A stretch of 35,483 nucleotides of DNA from JBBRCX01 sp038204465 (GTDB lineage: Bacteria; Planctomycetota; Phycisphaerae; Tepidisphaerales; Tepidisphaeraceae). Both the position numbers and the translations under genes were made by a program. This document shows positions 7,473-15,983 of the stretch, one piece after another (position 1 is the stretch's first letter; every line of letters begins with the position of its first letter). The notes under the pieces are model-generated. The model did no database searches, was not told the DNA's origin, and saw only the letters and a program-made list of their open reading frames with translations. The stretch is from assembly GCA_038204465.1 (NCBI GenBank), contig JBBRCX010000048.1:1-35483 (forward strand), written 5' to 3'.

Positions 7473-8680
7473 CCCGGCGCGGCGGGCTCGCGGTGCGGCG
7501 CAACCACCGGAGGCGGCCCGACCCCTCCGGCTTGACCATCATATCCCCCGTGTTCGCCGTCGGGGATATAAAAGAACCCGATCGCTAGAATCGCATACAC
7601 CGCCAGCAGCATCGCTCCCTCGAACCAGTTCGTCTCCCCGTTGAACCCAATCACCACCACGATCCCCACCGTAAGAATGACCGCGACAACTTCCATCGGC
7701 GTGAACAGAAGATCGAGTTGCTTCACGCCACCGACTCCCATCGCCATGAGCAGCGCGTTGAGCAGCACCAGCACCGGAACCGCGAACAGCGCGATCTGAA
7801 GGCTGCTCTGGTAGGTGATGGTCATCGCCGTGTCCATGTCGTTGCGCTTGGCGAGCACCACCGCCGTCGAGTGCTCCGCCGCGTTGCCGATGATCGCCAG
7901 CACGATCACGCCGACGAACAGCTTGTTCCAGCCAAACCGCTCGGCCATCGGCTCGACCGCGCCCACCAGGTATTCTGAAACGATTCCGATCCCGACCGAC
8001 GCCAGCAGAAGCGCGATCGCGCTCTTGCGCACCGACCAGGCCGGCTCGGTCCCGGAAAGGCCCGCCGGGTCCTCCGGCGTATACGCCGGACCGCGCGAGA
8101 AAATGTGCGAGTGCGTCCTGAGCGTGAAGATCAGCCCAAGCGCGTAAACCACCAGCAGGATGATGCTGGTGCCGATCGAGACGCTGTGCTCGTGTTCCGC
8201 CAGGCTCGGATCGCGCCACTGGTACGAGAAGTGGAAGATCGCCGGGAAGAGCATCGCCGTCACCGCGACGGCCAGCAGTCCGGAGTTGGCCTCGGCCGCC
8301 GCCCGGCTGAAGGTCTGTTTCTCGCGCTTCCACCCGCCGACGATCATCGCCGCGCCGCTCACCAGCAGCAGATTGCCCAGGATCGACCCGGTGAGCGACG
8401 CCTTCACCACCTGGTTGAGCCCTTTGGTCATCGCGACGATTGCGATGATGAGCTCGGCCGCGTTCCCGAACGTCGCGTTCAGCAGTCCACCCCAGGTGGG
8501 CCCCGTCCGCTCGGAAAGATGCTCGGTCGCCGTGCCCATCAGATGAGCGAGTGGAATGACCGACAAGGCCGCCATCATGAACGTGACCGTCGGCTCCCAC
8601 GATTTCCCATGCCCCAGCCAGTAGTGAACGACGAAGACGAACGGGAACGCGATGTAACCGGCGTAGTTGAGCAGGCGCAT
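7469..8680 (-). CDS. cax: Ca2+/H+ antiporter, CaCA superfamily
   Basis: About 403 residues starting MRLLNYAGYIAFPF at the ATG 8678-8680; the upstream extension to 9046 has no membrane-protein character. Both alpha-repeat signatures of the cation/Ca2+ exchanger superfamily are present: GNAAELIIAIVA near residue 72-83 and GNAAEHSTAVVLA near 262-274, with about eleven hydrophobic helices and a His/acid-rich loop (about 170-200). The family exports cytosolic Ca2+ in exchange for H+. No clear Shine-Dalgarno sequence is visible. The C-terminal tail extends to a Pro-rich end whose TGA overlaps the GTG start of the next gene. The family call is very secure. Confidence 0.93.
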   Translation of the reverse strand: MRLLNYAGYIAFPFVFVVHYWLGHGKSWEPTVTFMMAALSVIPLAHLMGTATEHLSERTGPTWGGLLNATFGNAAELIIAIVAMTKGLNQVVKASLTGSILGNLLLVSGAAMIVGGWKREKQTFSRAAAEANSGLLAVAVTAMLFPAIFHFSYQWRDPSLAEHEHSVSIGTSIILLVVYALGLIFTLRTHSHIFSRGPAYTPEDPAGLSGTEPAWSVRKSAIALLLASVGIGIVSEYLVGAVEPMAERFGWNKLFVGVIVLAIIGNAAEHSTAVVLAKRNDMDTAMTITYQSSLQIALFAVPVLVLLNALLMAMGVGGVKQLDLLFTPMEVVAVILTVGIVVVIGFNGETNWFEGAMLLAVYAILAIGFFYIPDGEHGGYDGQAGGVGPPPVVAPHREPAAPG

Positions 8681-8721
8681 TGCGTGGCGATTGTGTAAGC
8701 GCCCCGCGCCCGGGTCAACGA

Positions 8722-8749
8722 GCAACCTGTCTGACTCATTCCCAGTTTC
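8722..8749. repeat. Repeat unit A: 12-bp direct repeat plus inverted repeat arm
   Basis: GCAACCTGTCTG (8722-8733) recurs exactly at 9210-9221. The overlapping arm CTGACTCATTCCCAGTTTC (8731-8749) is the reverse complement of 9192-9209 with one mismatch and one gap. Confidence 0.55.
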
Positions 8750-9191
8750 CTCACTCAGCGACCAATCCGCGGCAATGATCGGCAGTCGGATCGAGTCGAT
8801 CCCGAGATTCGCGCCGCGTGGGGGCCAGGCTTTTCGCTGCCGGCCCAGGCGACCTTGCAGGCTTTCGCCGGCTTTGGCGATCCGATGCAGGGCTTTGGTG
8901 GGGTTATGTGGGGTTATCGTGGACCAGGAAGACCTCAACCGCGCGCTACAGACCTCACTGCCGACCCGAACGGCCCCAGCCGAGAATGCCGATTCGGCGC
9001 GGCCCGACGGTTTCACCGATTCATTTGTCAAAGAGCGCTCCGACACGGCCTCAGTCGCTGCGCCGAGACATGATTCATTATACAGTCTTTCTTCATGGAG
9101 TCAACCCTTCCGGGGAGATTTCAGGTTTTGAAACTTGCCGCTGCCGTCAGGCGAGGAGCGGGCGGACTGTGCGCGCCACATAACGGGCAGC

Positions 9192-9221
9192 GAAACTGGG
9201 ATGGGTCAGGCAACCTGTCTG
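9192..9221. repeat. Repeat unit B: partner arm of 8731-8749 plus direct repeat
   Basis: GAAACTGGGATGGGTCAG (9192-9209) is the inverted partner of 8731-8749, and GCAACCTGTCTG (9210-9221) repeats 8722-8733. The junction CAGGCAACCTG can itself fold into a 4-bp hairpin. Confidence 0.55.
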
Positions 9222-9260
9222 CGGGCAGCCTTTTTGCGTCTTCGGAAGCAGACTGCCCGC
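9221..9260 (+). other. Strong UUCG-capped stem-loop
   Basis: GCGGGCAG (9221-9228) pairs perfectly with CTGCCCGC (9253-9260). Inside, TGCGTC-TTCG-GAAGCA forms a second stem with one G.A mismatch and a cUUCGg tetraloop. A T5 run (9231-9235) bulges between the two stems. It lies about 170 bp upstream of the phyH-like gene. It could be a leader structure, a small RNA, or a terminator; no poly-T tail follows. Confidence 0.5.
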
Positions 9261-9427
9261 TCATGCCGATGCCGTCCTCGGCCAAATGCCGCAAAGGATG
9301 CCAGGCCGCATGGGCGAAACGGCGGCGAACCTTATAGTGGCTACCGTCCGCAGGGCCGGATAGACACCATCGCCCGGTAGGGTGAGCATTACGTGATAGG
9401 GCACGATACGGCGGACAGAGGAAATCA

Positions 9428-10198
9428 GTGACTGACTCCGACGAACAGGTTCGACAGTTCGAGCAAGTCGGCGCGGTGACGTTTGACGGGCCTTTCCCGC
9501 CGGCGCAGATCCAGGCCGTCAGCGACCTCGTTGCGCGCCTTGACGCGGAGAAGAAACTCGGCGGCTACGCCGATTACTTCGTTGAGCCGCTGCTGGTCGA
9601 CGTGATCCAGCACCCGTTTTTCGAGGAGGCGGCCAAGCGCTTCCTGCACGCGCCAGAGGTGGAGTTCGTCAACTGGGCCGCGCGGCAGAAGGGCGCGCAG
9701 CCGGGCCAGGTATTTGCGCTGGACGGCGAGCACGTGGATGTGAGCTACCACCGCCTCTCGCTCGAGTCCGTCCCGCGCCGCATGCTGGTGAGCTTCTGGC
9801 TTTGGCTTACCGACGTGACGATCGACCGCGGCCCCTTCATGTTCCGCCCCGGCAGCCACCGCCAGATCGCGGAACACTGGGGCGATGACGGCGCCCACGC
9901 CGAGAACCCATTGATGTCCAATCAGCTCCCGGCCCTCGCGTACGCCGAGCCCGTTCCGGTGCTCGCCAAAGCCGGCCAGGTTTCCGCGCTCACCACCGCC
10001 ACGGTGCACAGCGGCTCAGTCAACACCGGAACGCAGCCGCGCCGCGCGATGGTCATCAACTACCAGCCGCGTGGTCACGAGGTGCGCTTCAACATGATCG
10101 ACGCCGCGAAGCGCGTCGCCCACCTGCGCGAGCTGCGCGCCGCAATGCGTCCCGAGCGCCGGCGCCTCATCCCGCTGAAAGGCAATGTGCTGAAGTAA
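9428..10198 (+). CDS. Phytanoyl-CoA dioxygenase (PhyH) family protein
   Basis: 256 residues from GTG 9428, preceded by AGAGGA with suitable spacing. It carries the Fe(II)/2-oxoglutarate facial triad pattern of the PhyH family: His102-Val-Asp104 (GEHVDVSYHR) and distal His194 (TVHSGSVNTG), followed 11-12 residues later by Arg205/Arg206, the usual 2-oxoglutarate carboxylate ligand. The core segment GPFMFRPGSHR is also typical (PhyH proteins often show GxxxxxPGSH). Substrate is unknown; the family hydroxylates many small molecules. A 35-bp gap precedes the histidine kinase on the same strand, so co-transcription is possible. Confidence 0.88.
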   Translation: MTDSDEQVRQFEQVGAVTFDGPFPPAQIQAVSDLVARLDAEKKLGGYADYFVEPLLVDVIQHPFFEEAAKRFLHAPEVEFVNWAARQKGAQPGQVFALDGEHVDVSYHRLSLESVPRRMLVSFWLWLTDVTIDRGPFMFRPGSHRQIAEHWGDDGAHAENPLMSNQLPALAYAEPVPVLAKAGQVSALTTATVHSGSVNTGTQPRRAMVINYQPRGHEVRFNMIDAAKRVAHLRELRAAMRPERRRLIPLKGNVLK

Positions 10199-10233
10199 CC
10201 GGGAGCGTCGGTCATGCGAAGCCGGAAACCATC

Positions 10234-12288
10234 ATGAAGGGACGCGCCGTTACTTTGGCTGCGATTCTCATCGTCGCCGCCGTCTATTTCGGCGCGGGGA
10301 AACTCGGGCTGTCGCTGGCTTTTGTGAACGCGAGCGCTACGGCGGTTTGGCCGCCGACGGGCATCGCAATGGCGGCCATCATTTTGCTGGGACGCCGCGT
10401 GACGCCGGGGATTTTCCTCGGCGCATTTCTGACAAATTTGGCCACGGCCGGTTCACCTGCAACGTCCCTGGGCATAGCCGCCGGCAATACGATGGAAGCA
10501 TTCGTGGGCGCCGCGCTGGTAAGCCGCTTCGCCGGCGGGCGCAACGCGTTTGATCGGGCGCGAGACGTGTTTGCGTTCATCCTTGTCGCCGCATTGGTGA
10601 GCACCGCAATCAGCGCCACGGTGGGCTTCATCACACTGGCTGTCGGGGGCCTTGCCCGCTGGCAGGACTTCGGGCCGATCTGGCTGACGTGGTGGCTCGG
10701 CGACGCCGTCAGCGCCGTGATCATCGCGCCCCTGCTCATCGTGTGGGTGGCCAAGCCGCTGCCCCGCTTGACCGCCCGGCGATGGTTGGAGGCATCATGC
10801 CTGCTGGCGTTGCTCATTCTGGTTTCCCAGGCGGTGTTTGGAGGGGGACTGTTTCCCACGGGGAAGCGATATCCGCTGGAGTATCTCGGGATCCCGCTGC
10901 TGCTATGGGCGGCGTTCCGGTTTCGCCAGCACGGAGCGGTGACAGCGGTGGCCCTCATGTCAGCAATTGCCATCCGAGGCACGCTGAGCGGGTCGGGCCC
11001 ATTCGCTACCGGTGAACCCAACGTGTCGTTGTTGTTCCTGCAGACTTTCATGGGGACGGTGGCGGTGACCGGGCTTGTCCTGGCCTCCGTGGTGACGGAG
11101 CGGGAAAAGACCGAGGAATCGCTGCGCCAGAGCAGGGTCGAGGCCGAGCGGGCCAGCAAGGCAAAGGATGAATTCCTCGCCGTCCTCTCGCACGAACTGC
11201 GCACGCCGCTTACTCCGGTGCTGTTGACGGTTTCGCTGCTGGAATCCCACGCCGATCTGCCGGCGGAGGTTAAAGAGGACGTTGCGGTCATCCGCCGCCA
11301 CGTCGAGATGGAAAGCCGGCTGATCGGCGACCTGCTGGACCTGACGCGGATCGAAAAGGGCAAACTCCAGATCGATTTTCAGCAGGTGGATCTCCACCCG
11401 CTCCTTCGCACGGCTGCCGACATCTGCCGGCAGGAAGACGGCCCGCGCCTTTGCATCGAACTGGCGGCGTCACGCTCCCATGTGTCTGGCGACAGTGCGC
11501 GCCTCCAGCAGGTTTTCTGGAACCTGATCAGCAATGCCCAGAAATTCACGCCTCGCGACGGCATGATTACCGTCCGCTCGGCCGACGCGGGAAACAACCG
11601 CGTTCGAATCGAGGTCTCGGACACGGGCGTCGGCATTGAACCGGCCACCATCCCCAGGCTCTTCGCCGCTTTCGAGCAAGCCGACGTCAGAACCAACCGG
11701 CAGTTCGGAGGCCTGGGACTCGGCCTGGCCATCGCAAAGAAACTGGTGGCCGCTCACGACGGCACAATCACAGCTCATAGCGATGGCGTGGGAAAAGGAG
11801 CGACGTTTGTCGTTGAACTCCCAGCCGTCGCGAAACTCGAGCCTGCCGCCGTGGCCCTGGCCGTTGATGCGCCGCCTCCGGTTGCGACGCCGCTGCACAT
11901 ATTGCTGGTGGAGGATCACGAGCCAACGCTTCACGTCATGGCAAAACTACTCGGGCGGCTGGGGCATCGCGTCACGGCCGTCTCGACATTCGAATCTGCC
12001 GCGGCGGCCGCGCGAGCGGGAAGATTCGATGTTCTGATCAGCGACCTGGGCCTGCCCGACGGCAGCGGGCTTGAGCTGATGCAGCAATTAGGCGAGCAGT
12101 ACGCCGGCCGTGCCATCGCCCTCACCGGATATGGGATGGCGGAGGATGTGGAAAGCAGCAGAGATGCAGGCTTTGCCGCCCACCTGACCAAGCCTGTCGA
12201 CTTCCGACGGCTGCAAGCCGCGATCGAAGAGATCACGGCATCGGAGGGGAAGCAAGCCAGTGCGAATCGTTGCGACTCGAAGGCGTAA
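10234..12288 (+). CDS. MASE1-domain hybrid sensor histidine kinase with receiver domain
   Basis: 684 residues. Residues 1-285 form the eight-helix MASE1 integral membrane sensor (opening VAAVYFGAGKLGLSLAFVN, with ATAVWPPTGIA). A short coiled linker leads to HisKA with the H-box SHELRTPLTP (phospho-acceptor His320), then HATPase_c with the N-box (LQQVFWNLISNAQKF, about 421-435), G1 DTGVGI (about 462) and G2 GGLGLGLAIAKKL (about 492). Residues about 554-670 are a CheY-like receiver with Asp604 (ISDLGLPDGSG) and the conserved LTKPVD lysine. Signals therefore pass from His320 to Asp604 and probably on to a separate phosphotransfer partner not encoded here. The ligand for MASE1 is unknown. Confidence 0.95.
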   Translation: MKGRAVTLAAILIVAAVYFGAGKLGLSLAFVNASATAVWPPTGIAMAAIILLGRRVTPGIFLGAFLTNLATAGSPATSLGIAAGNTMEAFVGAALVSRFAGGRNAFDRARDVFAFILVAALVSTAISATVGFITLAVGGLARWQDFGPIWLTWWLGDAVSAVIIAPLLIVWVAKPLPRLTARRWLEASCLLALLILVSQAVFGGGLFPTGKRYPLEYLGIPLLLWAAFRFRQHGAVTAVALMSAIAIRGTLSGSGPFATGEPNVSLLFLQTFMGTVAVTGLVLASVVTEREKTEESLRQSRVEAERASKAKDEFLAVLSHELRTPLTPVLLTVSLLESHADLPAEVKEDVAVIRRHVEMESRLIGDLLDLTRIEKGKLQIDFQQVDLHPLLRTAADICRQEDGPRLCIELAASRSHVSGDSARLQQVFWNLISNAQKFTPRDGMITVRSADAGNNRVRIEVSDTGVGIEPATIPRLFAAFEQADVRTNRQFGGLGLGLAIAKKLVAAHDGTITAHSDGVGKGATFVVELPAVAKLEPAAVALAVDAPPPVATPLHILLVEDHEPTLHVMAKLLGRLGHRVTAVSTFESAAAAARAGRFDVLISDLGLPDGSGLELMQQLGEQYAGRAIALTGYGMAEDVESSRDAGFAAHLTKPVDFRRLQAAIEEITASEGKQASANRCDSKA

Positions 12289-12301
12289 AAGGCGCGACCA
12301 C

Positions 12302-12355
12302 TCGGCAAGCTCAGCCTCCGCTGCACCGAATTAGGCACGGGGGTGCGATTGCCGA
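12302..12355. terminator. Possible terminator structure between convergent genes
   Basis: TCGGCAA (12302-12308) pairs with TTGCCGA (12349-12355), and a smaller GCAC/GTGC hairpin lies inside. It sits between the stops of the histidine kinase and of the minus-strand secreted protein. No T-run follows, so this is weak. Confidence 0.25.
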
Positions 12356-12422
12356 ATCGATGGTGATCGTTGATGTTCCCTTCGCAGATATCGCGGACGG
12401 ACCACTTCAGAGGGAGATGGCC

Positions 12423-13847
12423 CTATTCACCTGCCTGCCGTGTTGTCGCCGCAGGCGTTTCGCGATGCAGTTGCACGCGGGCGCGCAGGCCCTTGTCTTC
12501 GAAGGTCAGGCCAAAGTCTGCGCTGTGGACCTGGTTGAACGTCGGCGGCATCGCCGGGCCCTCCTTCGGCTCGCCGGGATGTCCGTATTGCGTCGACTCC
12601 ACCGTCTGCCACTTCTCGTTCCAGACATAGCGCCCGCCCGCGGGGTCGCGCAGAGCAGTGCCCCAGTACCGCTCGTGCGCCTGGACAGGGTCTTGTTCCG
12701 GGAACAGCCGTTTCCACTCATTCAAGATCGGGATGTTCCGCCACGCCTGCAACGGCATGCCTCCCACGGTTTCGCTGGGGAAAAGGTAAGGCAGGGCCTC
12801 GAACGCCTTAGGTTCGACGTGTGCGGCCACGTTGTCGCCTATCCACGGCTGCGCGGGCTGGGATGCCGCCGCCTCGCGAGTTGACGGAGCGGATGCGGGC
12901 TGCGTCGCGGCGCCGCGCGCCAATTCGCGGTCGATCGCGCGCTTGAGCAGGTCTTCGTTCAATGTCAGTAAAAACTGCTTCCCGGTCGCGACGTAGTACA
13001 GGCCAACCTTCTCAAGCTGCTGGTTCTCGCCCCTGGCCTGCCGCGACGGCGTGATCTTCACATACGGCTTGAGCGCGTGCTGGTCGAACGGAATTGCTGC
13101 TGTCAGCGGATCGAGTTGGGGCTGCAGGCCCTGCGTTTTCTCCTTCCAATCGAATTCCTCGACCGTAATTCCCTCTACACTGTTGACGTCCACCATCCCC
13201 GTCGCGGGCACAGTGATGGCGGGCAGCAGACGATCGAGCTGCAAGTTCTCGCTCAGCGCGCGGCCGCCGCTGAACAGCGAGTAGGTGTCGATAAGATCGC
13301 CCGGGAAAACGCCTGACGCTCCCGCGCGCCCGGAGGGGCTGGCTTCGCCAAGCTGTTTGCCGATCACCCGCGCCTGGTGGCGGAACCACGCGGCGCCGGG
13401 CGCGTTGACGCTCTGCAGCCGTTCGTAATGTCGCTTCTTCACCCGAAGGAACTCGTCGCGCTTGGCCTCCTTCACGTCCGCCGGCAATTTGAAGGAGACA
13501 ATCGCGCCTGGCTCCGCCTTGGTGCGGGCCAGGAAGAGCTGACCTTTCACCTCCTGACCTCTGGGCAGGCGGATGGCGAGGGCGTTGGCAGGCCCTGAGC
13601 CGGGTACGGCATTCCCGGGCGATGCGTCACCGAAGTAGGCTTCGCCCCCCTCCACGATCGCGCGCGGCGCGAACACCGCGGTCTGCCACGCGCCGATTGA
13701 TGGCACGTTCGGCGGCAGCTTACCGTCCGTGAGCGTCAGCTTTTGCAGCGGCACGATGTAAAACGCGTCTTCCGCGACGGCGGAGCGGCCGACGGCGAAG
13801 ACGCACAGGACGACACCGATCCATGTCCATGTCGTGGCAACCTTCAT
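12423..13847 (-). CDS. Secreted protein of unknown function
   Basis: 474 residues. The ATG at 13845-13847 has AGGGGAA just upstream. The N-terminus (MKVATTWTWIGVVLCVFAVG, then RSAVA-ED) is a clear signal peptide with cleavage likely near residue 25. The mature protein is mixed alpha/beta without recognisable motifs or cysteine clusters. A low-complexity linker (ATQPASAPSTREAAASQPAQ, about 313-335) divides it into a large N-terminal part and a smaller C-terminal part rich in Trp, Tyr and Pro. It was probably exported by Sec. It converges with the hybrid kinase and diverges from the AmrS gene. Family not recognised. Confidence 0.8.
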   Translation of the reverse strand: MKVATTWTWIGVVLCVFAVGRSAVAEDAFYIVPLQKLTLTDGKLPPNVPSIGAWQTAVFAPRAIVEGGEAYFGDASPGNAVPGSGPANALAIRLPRGQEVKGQLFLARTKAEPGAIVSFKLPADVKEAKRDEFLRVKKRHYERLQSVNAPGAAWFRHQARVIGKQLGEASPSGRAGASGVFPGDLIDTYSLFSGGRALSENLQLDRLLPAITVPATGMVDVNSVEGITVEEFDWKEKTQGLQPQLDPLTAAIPFDQHALKPYVKITPSRQARGENQQLEKVGLYYVATGKQFLLTLNEDLLKRAIDRELARGAATQPASAPSTREAAASQPAQPWIGDNVAAHVEPKAFEALPYLFPSETVGGMPLQAWRNIPILNEWKRLFPEQDPVQAHERYWGTALRDPAGGRYVWNEKWQTVESTQYGHPGEPKEGPAMPPTFNQVHSADFGLTFEDKGLRARVQLHRETPAATTRQAGE

Positions 13848-14195
13848 CGGTTCCCCTCGTTGAGGTGTGGTGGTCTTAAAAGATCGATCTTGCGGATGTG
13901 TTGGGACCGCGTCAATGAGAATCCGCTTGGATGGCGAAGGCGTACGACGAGCTTGCCGTTGAGATCAACGCCGGAAAATACCCCGCCGCCAAAGAAGCCA
14001 GGGCCGCGCTCGACCAGAAATACGGCGGGATTATGCGAGCGAATTGAGTCTCATCACCGTCGCGACCCCCCCCTCAGCGCCGGGCCCCATAGCCGCGCTT
14101 GCCGTTTTTGCTCCAGATGGAAACCCGCGGCGTCGGCGAAACGTATAGTTGCAGGGTACAATCATTCCTGTCGAACGTGACTTTCTGGGATTCCT
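13848..14195. other. Intergenic region upstream of amrS
   Basis: It holds one possible 38-codon ORF (13931-14047), a perfect 12-bp palindrome AAGATCGATCTT at 13880-13891 (possible operator for the divergent secreted-protein gene), and weak -10-like hexamers TATAGT (14143) and TACAAT (14157) upstream of amrS without good -35 partners. Confidence 0.45.
13931..14047 (+). CDS. Possible small soluble protein (38 aa)
   Basis: ATG 13931 to TGA 14045-14047. It reads MAKAYDELAVEINAGKYPAA, then KEARAALDQKYGGIMRAN, a charged, helix-forming sequence with normal codon use. It has no obvious ribosome binding site, but an in-frame stop lies close upstream, so it is not the tail of a longer frame. It could be a genuine small gene or the surviving end of a decayed one. 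Confidence 0.35.
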   Translation: MAKAYDELAVEINAGKYPAAKEARAALDQKYGGIMRAN

Positions 14196-15326
14196 ATGCC
14201 ATTGGATGTTCTGGAAGATAAACAGCGCCTTCGTTCGCTCAAGGAGATGCTGCATCAGTACAGCGCTCCGGCGGCCGACGCGCTCATCGAGCGGCATGAG
14301 AACGGCGACGTGCAGTGCTTCGCCTGTGGGCATCGCTGCCTGGTGAAGCCGGGACGCGATGGCGTCTGCCGCGTACGCTTCAACGACAACGGCACGCTCC
14401 TCGTTCCGCACGGATACGTCGGCGCGCTCGCGTGCGACCCAATCGAGAAAAAGCCATTTTTCCATGTCCTTCCCGGAAGCGACGCCCTCACGTTCGGCAT
14501 GCTCGGCTGCGACTTCCATTGCGGCTACTGCCAGAACTGGGTGACGAGCCAGATGCTGCGCGATCCTGACGCGGAGGCGCCGCCCCGGCAGACGACCCCG
14601 AGGCAACTGGTCGACCTCGCGCTGCGACAGGGCGCGCCGGTCGTCGCGTCGAGCTACAACGAGCCGCTCATAACCAGCGAATGGGCCGTCGATGTCTTCA
14701 AGGAAGCGCGCTCGCGCGGGCTGCGCTGCGCATACATCTCCAACGGCAACGGTACGCCGCAGGTCCTCGATTTCATCCGACCGCACGTCGATGCTTACAA
14801 GGTCGACCTGAAGACCTTCAACCCGAAGAATTACCGCCAGCTCGGCGGCGTGCTGGAGAACGTCACCGAGACGATCCGGATGCTCAAGGAGCGCGGCTTC
14901 TGGGTGGAGATCGTGACGCTCGTTGTCCCCGATTTCAGCGATGATCCCGAAGACCTCAAGCGAATGGCCGACTTCCTCGCTTCGATCGACCCGTTGATGC
15001 CATGGCACATGACCGCGTTCCACCCGGATTACAAGATGATGGACCACCGTCAGACCGAGGTGGAGGACCTGATGAAGATCGTCGAGTACGGCAAAGCGGC
15101 CGGGCTGAAATACATGTATCCCGGCAACCTTCCCGGGCAGGTGGGCGAGTGGGAGAACACGCGCTGCCACCATTGCAACGCCACGGTCATCCGCCGTCAC
15201 GGGTTCCTCGTCCACGAAAACCGGGTCGGTCCCGAGGGCCTCTGCCCCGATTGCCGCAACCCGCTGCCCGGCATCTGGGGCAAATCCTCGGGCCACGGCG
15301 ATGGCCGCGTCCGGCCGCTGCTCTGA
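14196..15326 (+). CDS. amrS: AmmeMemoRadiSam-system radical SAM enzyme
   Basis: 376 residues. The radical SAM cluster motif is Cys105-x3-Cys109-x2-Cys112 (MLGCDFHCGYCQNW), which binds the [4Fe-4S] that cleaves S-adenosylmethionine. Typical family features surround it: an N-terminal cysteine cluster (CFACGHRCLVKPGRDGVC), DPIEKKPFFHVLPGS before the cluster, SYNEPLITSEWAVDVFKEAR after it, and a C-terminal CHHC...CPDC zinc-like tail. This pattern is the PflA-like AmrS protein of the AmmeMemoRadiSam system, whose partners are AMMECR1-like AmrA and Memo-like AmrB; neither is encoded in this window. Its biological substrate is not established. Start ATG 14196, with a weak GGGA upstream. Confidence 0.9.
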   Translation: MPLDVLEDKQRLRSLKEMLHQYSAPAADALIERHENGDVQCFACGHRCLVKPGRDGVCRVRFNDNGTLLVPHGYVGALACDPIEKKPFFHVLPGSDALTFGMLGCDFHCGYCQNWVTSQMLRDPDAEAPPRQTTPRQLVDLALRQGAPVVASSYNEPLITSEWAVDVFKEARSRGLRCAYISNGNGTPQVLDFIRPHVDAYKVDLKTFNPKNYRQLGGVLENVTETIRMLKERGFWVEIVTLVVPDFSDDPEDLKRMADFLASIDPLMPWHMTAFHPDYKMMDHRQTEVEDLMKIVEYGKAAGLKYMYPGNLPGQVGEWENTRCHHCNATVIRRHGFLVHENRVGPEGLCPDCRNPLPGIWGKSSGHGDGRVRPLL

Positions 15327-15359
15327 CATCCCAACGCCAATTCCGGCGCAGCCGCGGCA

Positions 15360-15983
15360 GTGATCATGGGCATTAGTTCTGTTCTACAACTGCATCGAAT
15401 GGGTAAGCCACCGGGCAGACTACGGGATTCAAAAGACGGCCAACAAAAAATGCAGATGAGCCCCGATAGGAAGGAGCCAGCGCCACAGCTGCCAGCGAAA
15501 CAAGACGATCGGGCAAGGAATTCTCCGAACCCGTTAAGTTACGAGCCTCGCCAGAAGCGGCGAAGTTTGCGCGAGTCCATTCAGCGACCTTTGGCGATCT
15601 ACTTTCTAATTGGATTCATTGCATTGATCGTGGACCGGCTCGCCGACTGGTACAGCCATGAGAAGAGTACTTCGATCTTCGCGTCCAAGAGGCTGACGCC
15701 ATTCCAGGTCTCAAACCTTGTTGAAGCAGGTTTCTGGAGCACGATTGGGCTTGCCTTTGCCGTGGTAGCTATCCGTCGCACGGGGGCCATTCGTTGGCGG
15801 TGTGCAGTCACTTGCCTGGCATTTTTATTTTTCGGGGTCTCCGATCTCGTGGAAGCGCAAACGGGTACATGGTGGCGACCGTGGTGGTTGTTCGTTTGGA
15901 AGGTGGCCTGCTTGGCGATCCTAATGGTTGCATTCCTCATCTATCGGAGAGACAAAAAGCGTTCGCCTACCACCCCTCCTTAG
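15360..15983 (+). CDS. Four-helix membrane protein of unknown function
   Basis: Up to 207 residues. The C-terminal 130 residues contain four hydrophobic segments: PLAIYFLIGFIALIVDRLAD, VEAGFWSTIGLAFAVVAI, CAVTCLAFLFFGVSDLVEA, and a Trp-rich one, WWRPWWLFVWKVACLAILM. The tail is basic (YRRDKKR). The first 75 residues are hydrophilic and low in structure, and the start is uncertain: GTG 15360, ATG 15366, and ATG 15450/15456 are all possible, none with a clear ribosome binding site. The base composition is less GC-rich than the neighbours. Family not recognised; the membrane topology is well supported. Confidence 0.6.
   Translation: MIMGISSVLQLHRMGKPPGRLRDSKDGQQKMQMSPDRKEPAPQLPAKQDDRARNSPNPLSYEPRQKRRSLRESIQRPLAIYFLIGFIALIVDRLADWYSHEKSTSIFASKRLTPFQVSNLVEAGFWSTIGLAFAVVAIRRTGAIRWRCAVTCLAFLFFGVSDLVEAQTGTWWRPWWLFVWKVACLAILMVAFLIYRRDKKRSPTTPP

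Larger units (their letters stand above)
8681..9427. other. 747-bp gene-free region between divergent cax and phyH-like genes
   Basis: No convincing coding sequence in any frame. It must hold the promoters of both divergent genes. Visible structure: a GTGGGGTTAT tandem duplication near 8898-8918, an inverted repeat pair (8731-8749 and 9192-9209), a 12-bp direct repeat GCAACCTGTCTG (8722-8733 and 9210-9221), and a long UUCG-capped hairpin at 9221-9260. An AT-rich patch around 9071-9090 could carry a promoter. Confidence 0.6.

Noticed and set aside
9180..9270. Possible SRP, RNase P or tmRNA gene at the UUCG hairpin
   Set aside because: None of the conserved sequence blocks of these RNAs is present; only the generic hairpin remains.
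12270..12884. 204-codon plus-strand ORF after the histidine kinase
   Set aside because: Mostly antisense of the secreted-protein gene; no ribosome binding site and no motif.
14031..15329. 432-codon minus-strand ORF
   Set aside because: Antisense of amrS, which has a clear radical SAM motif.
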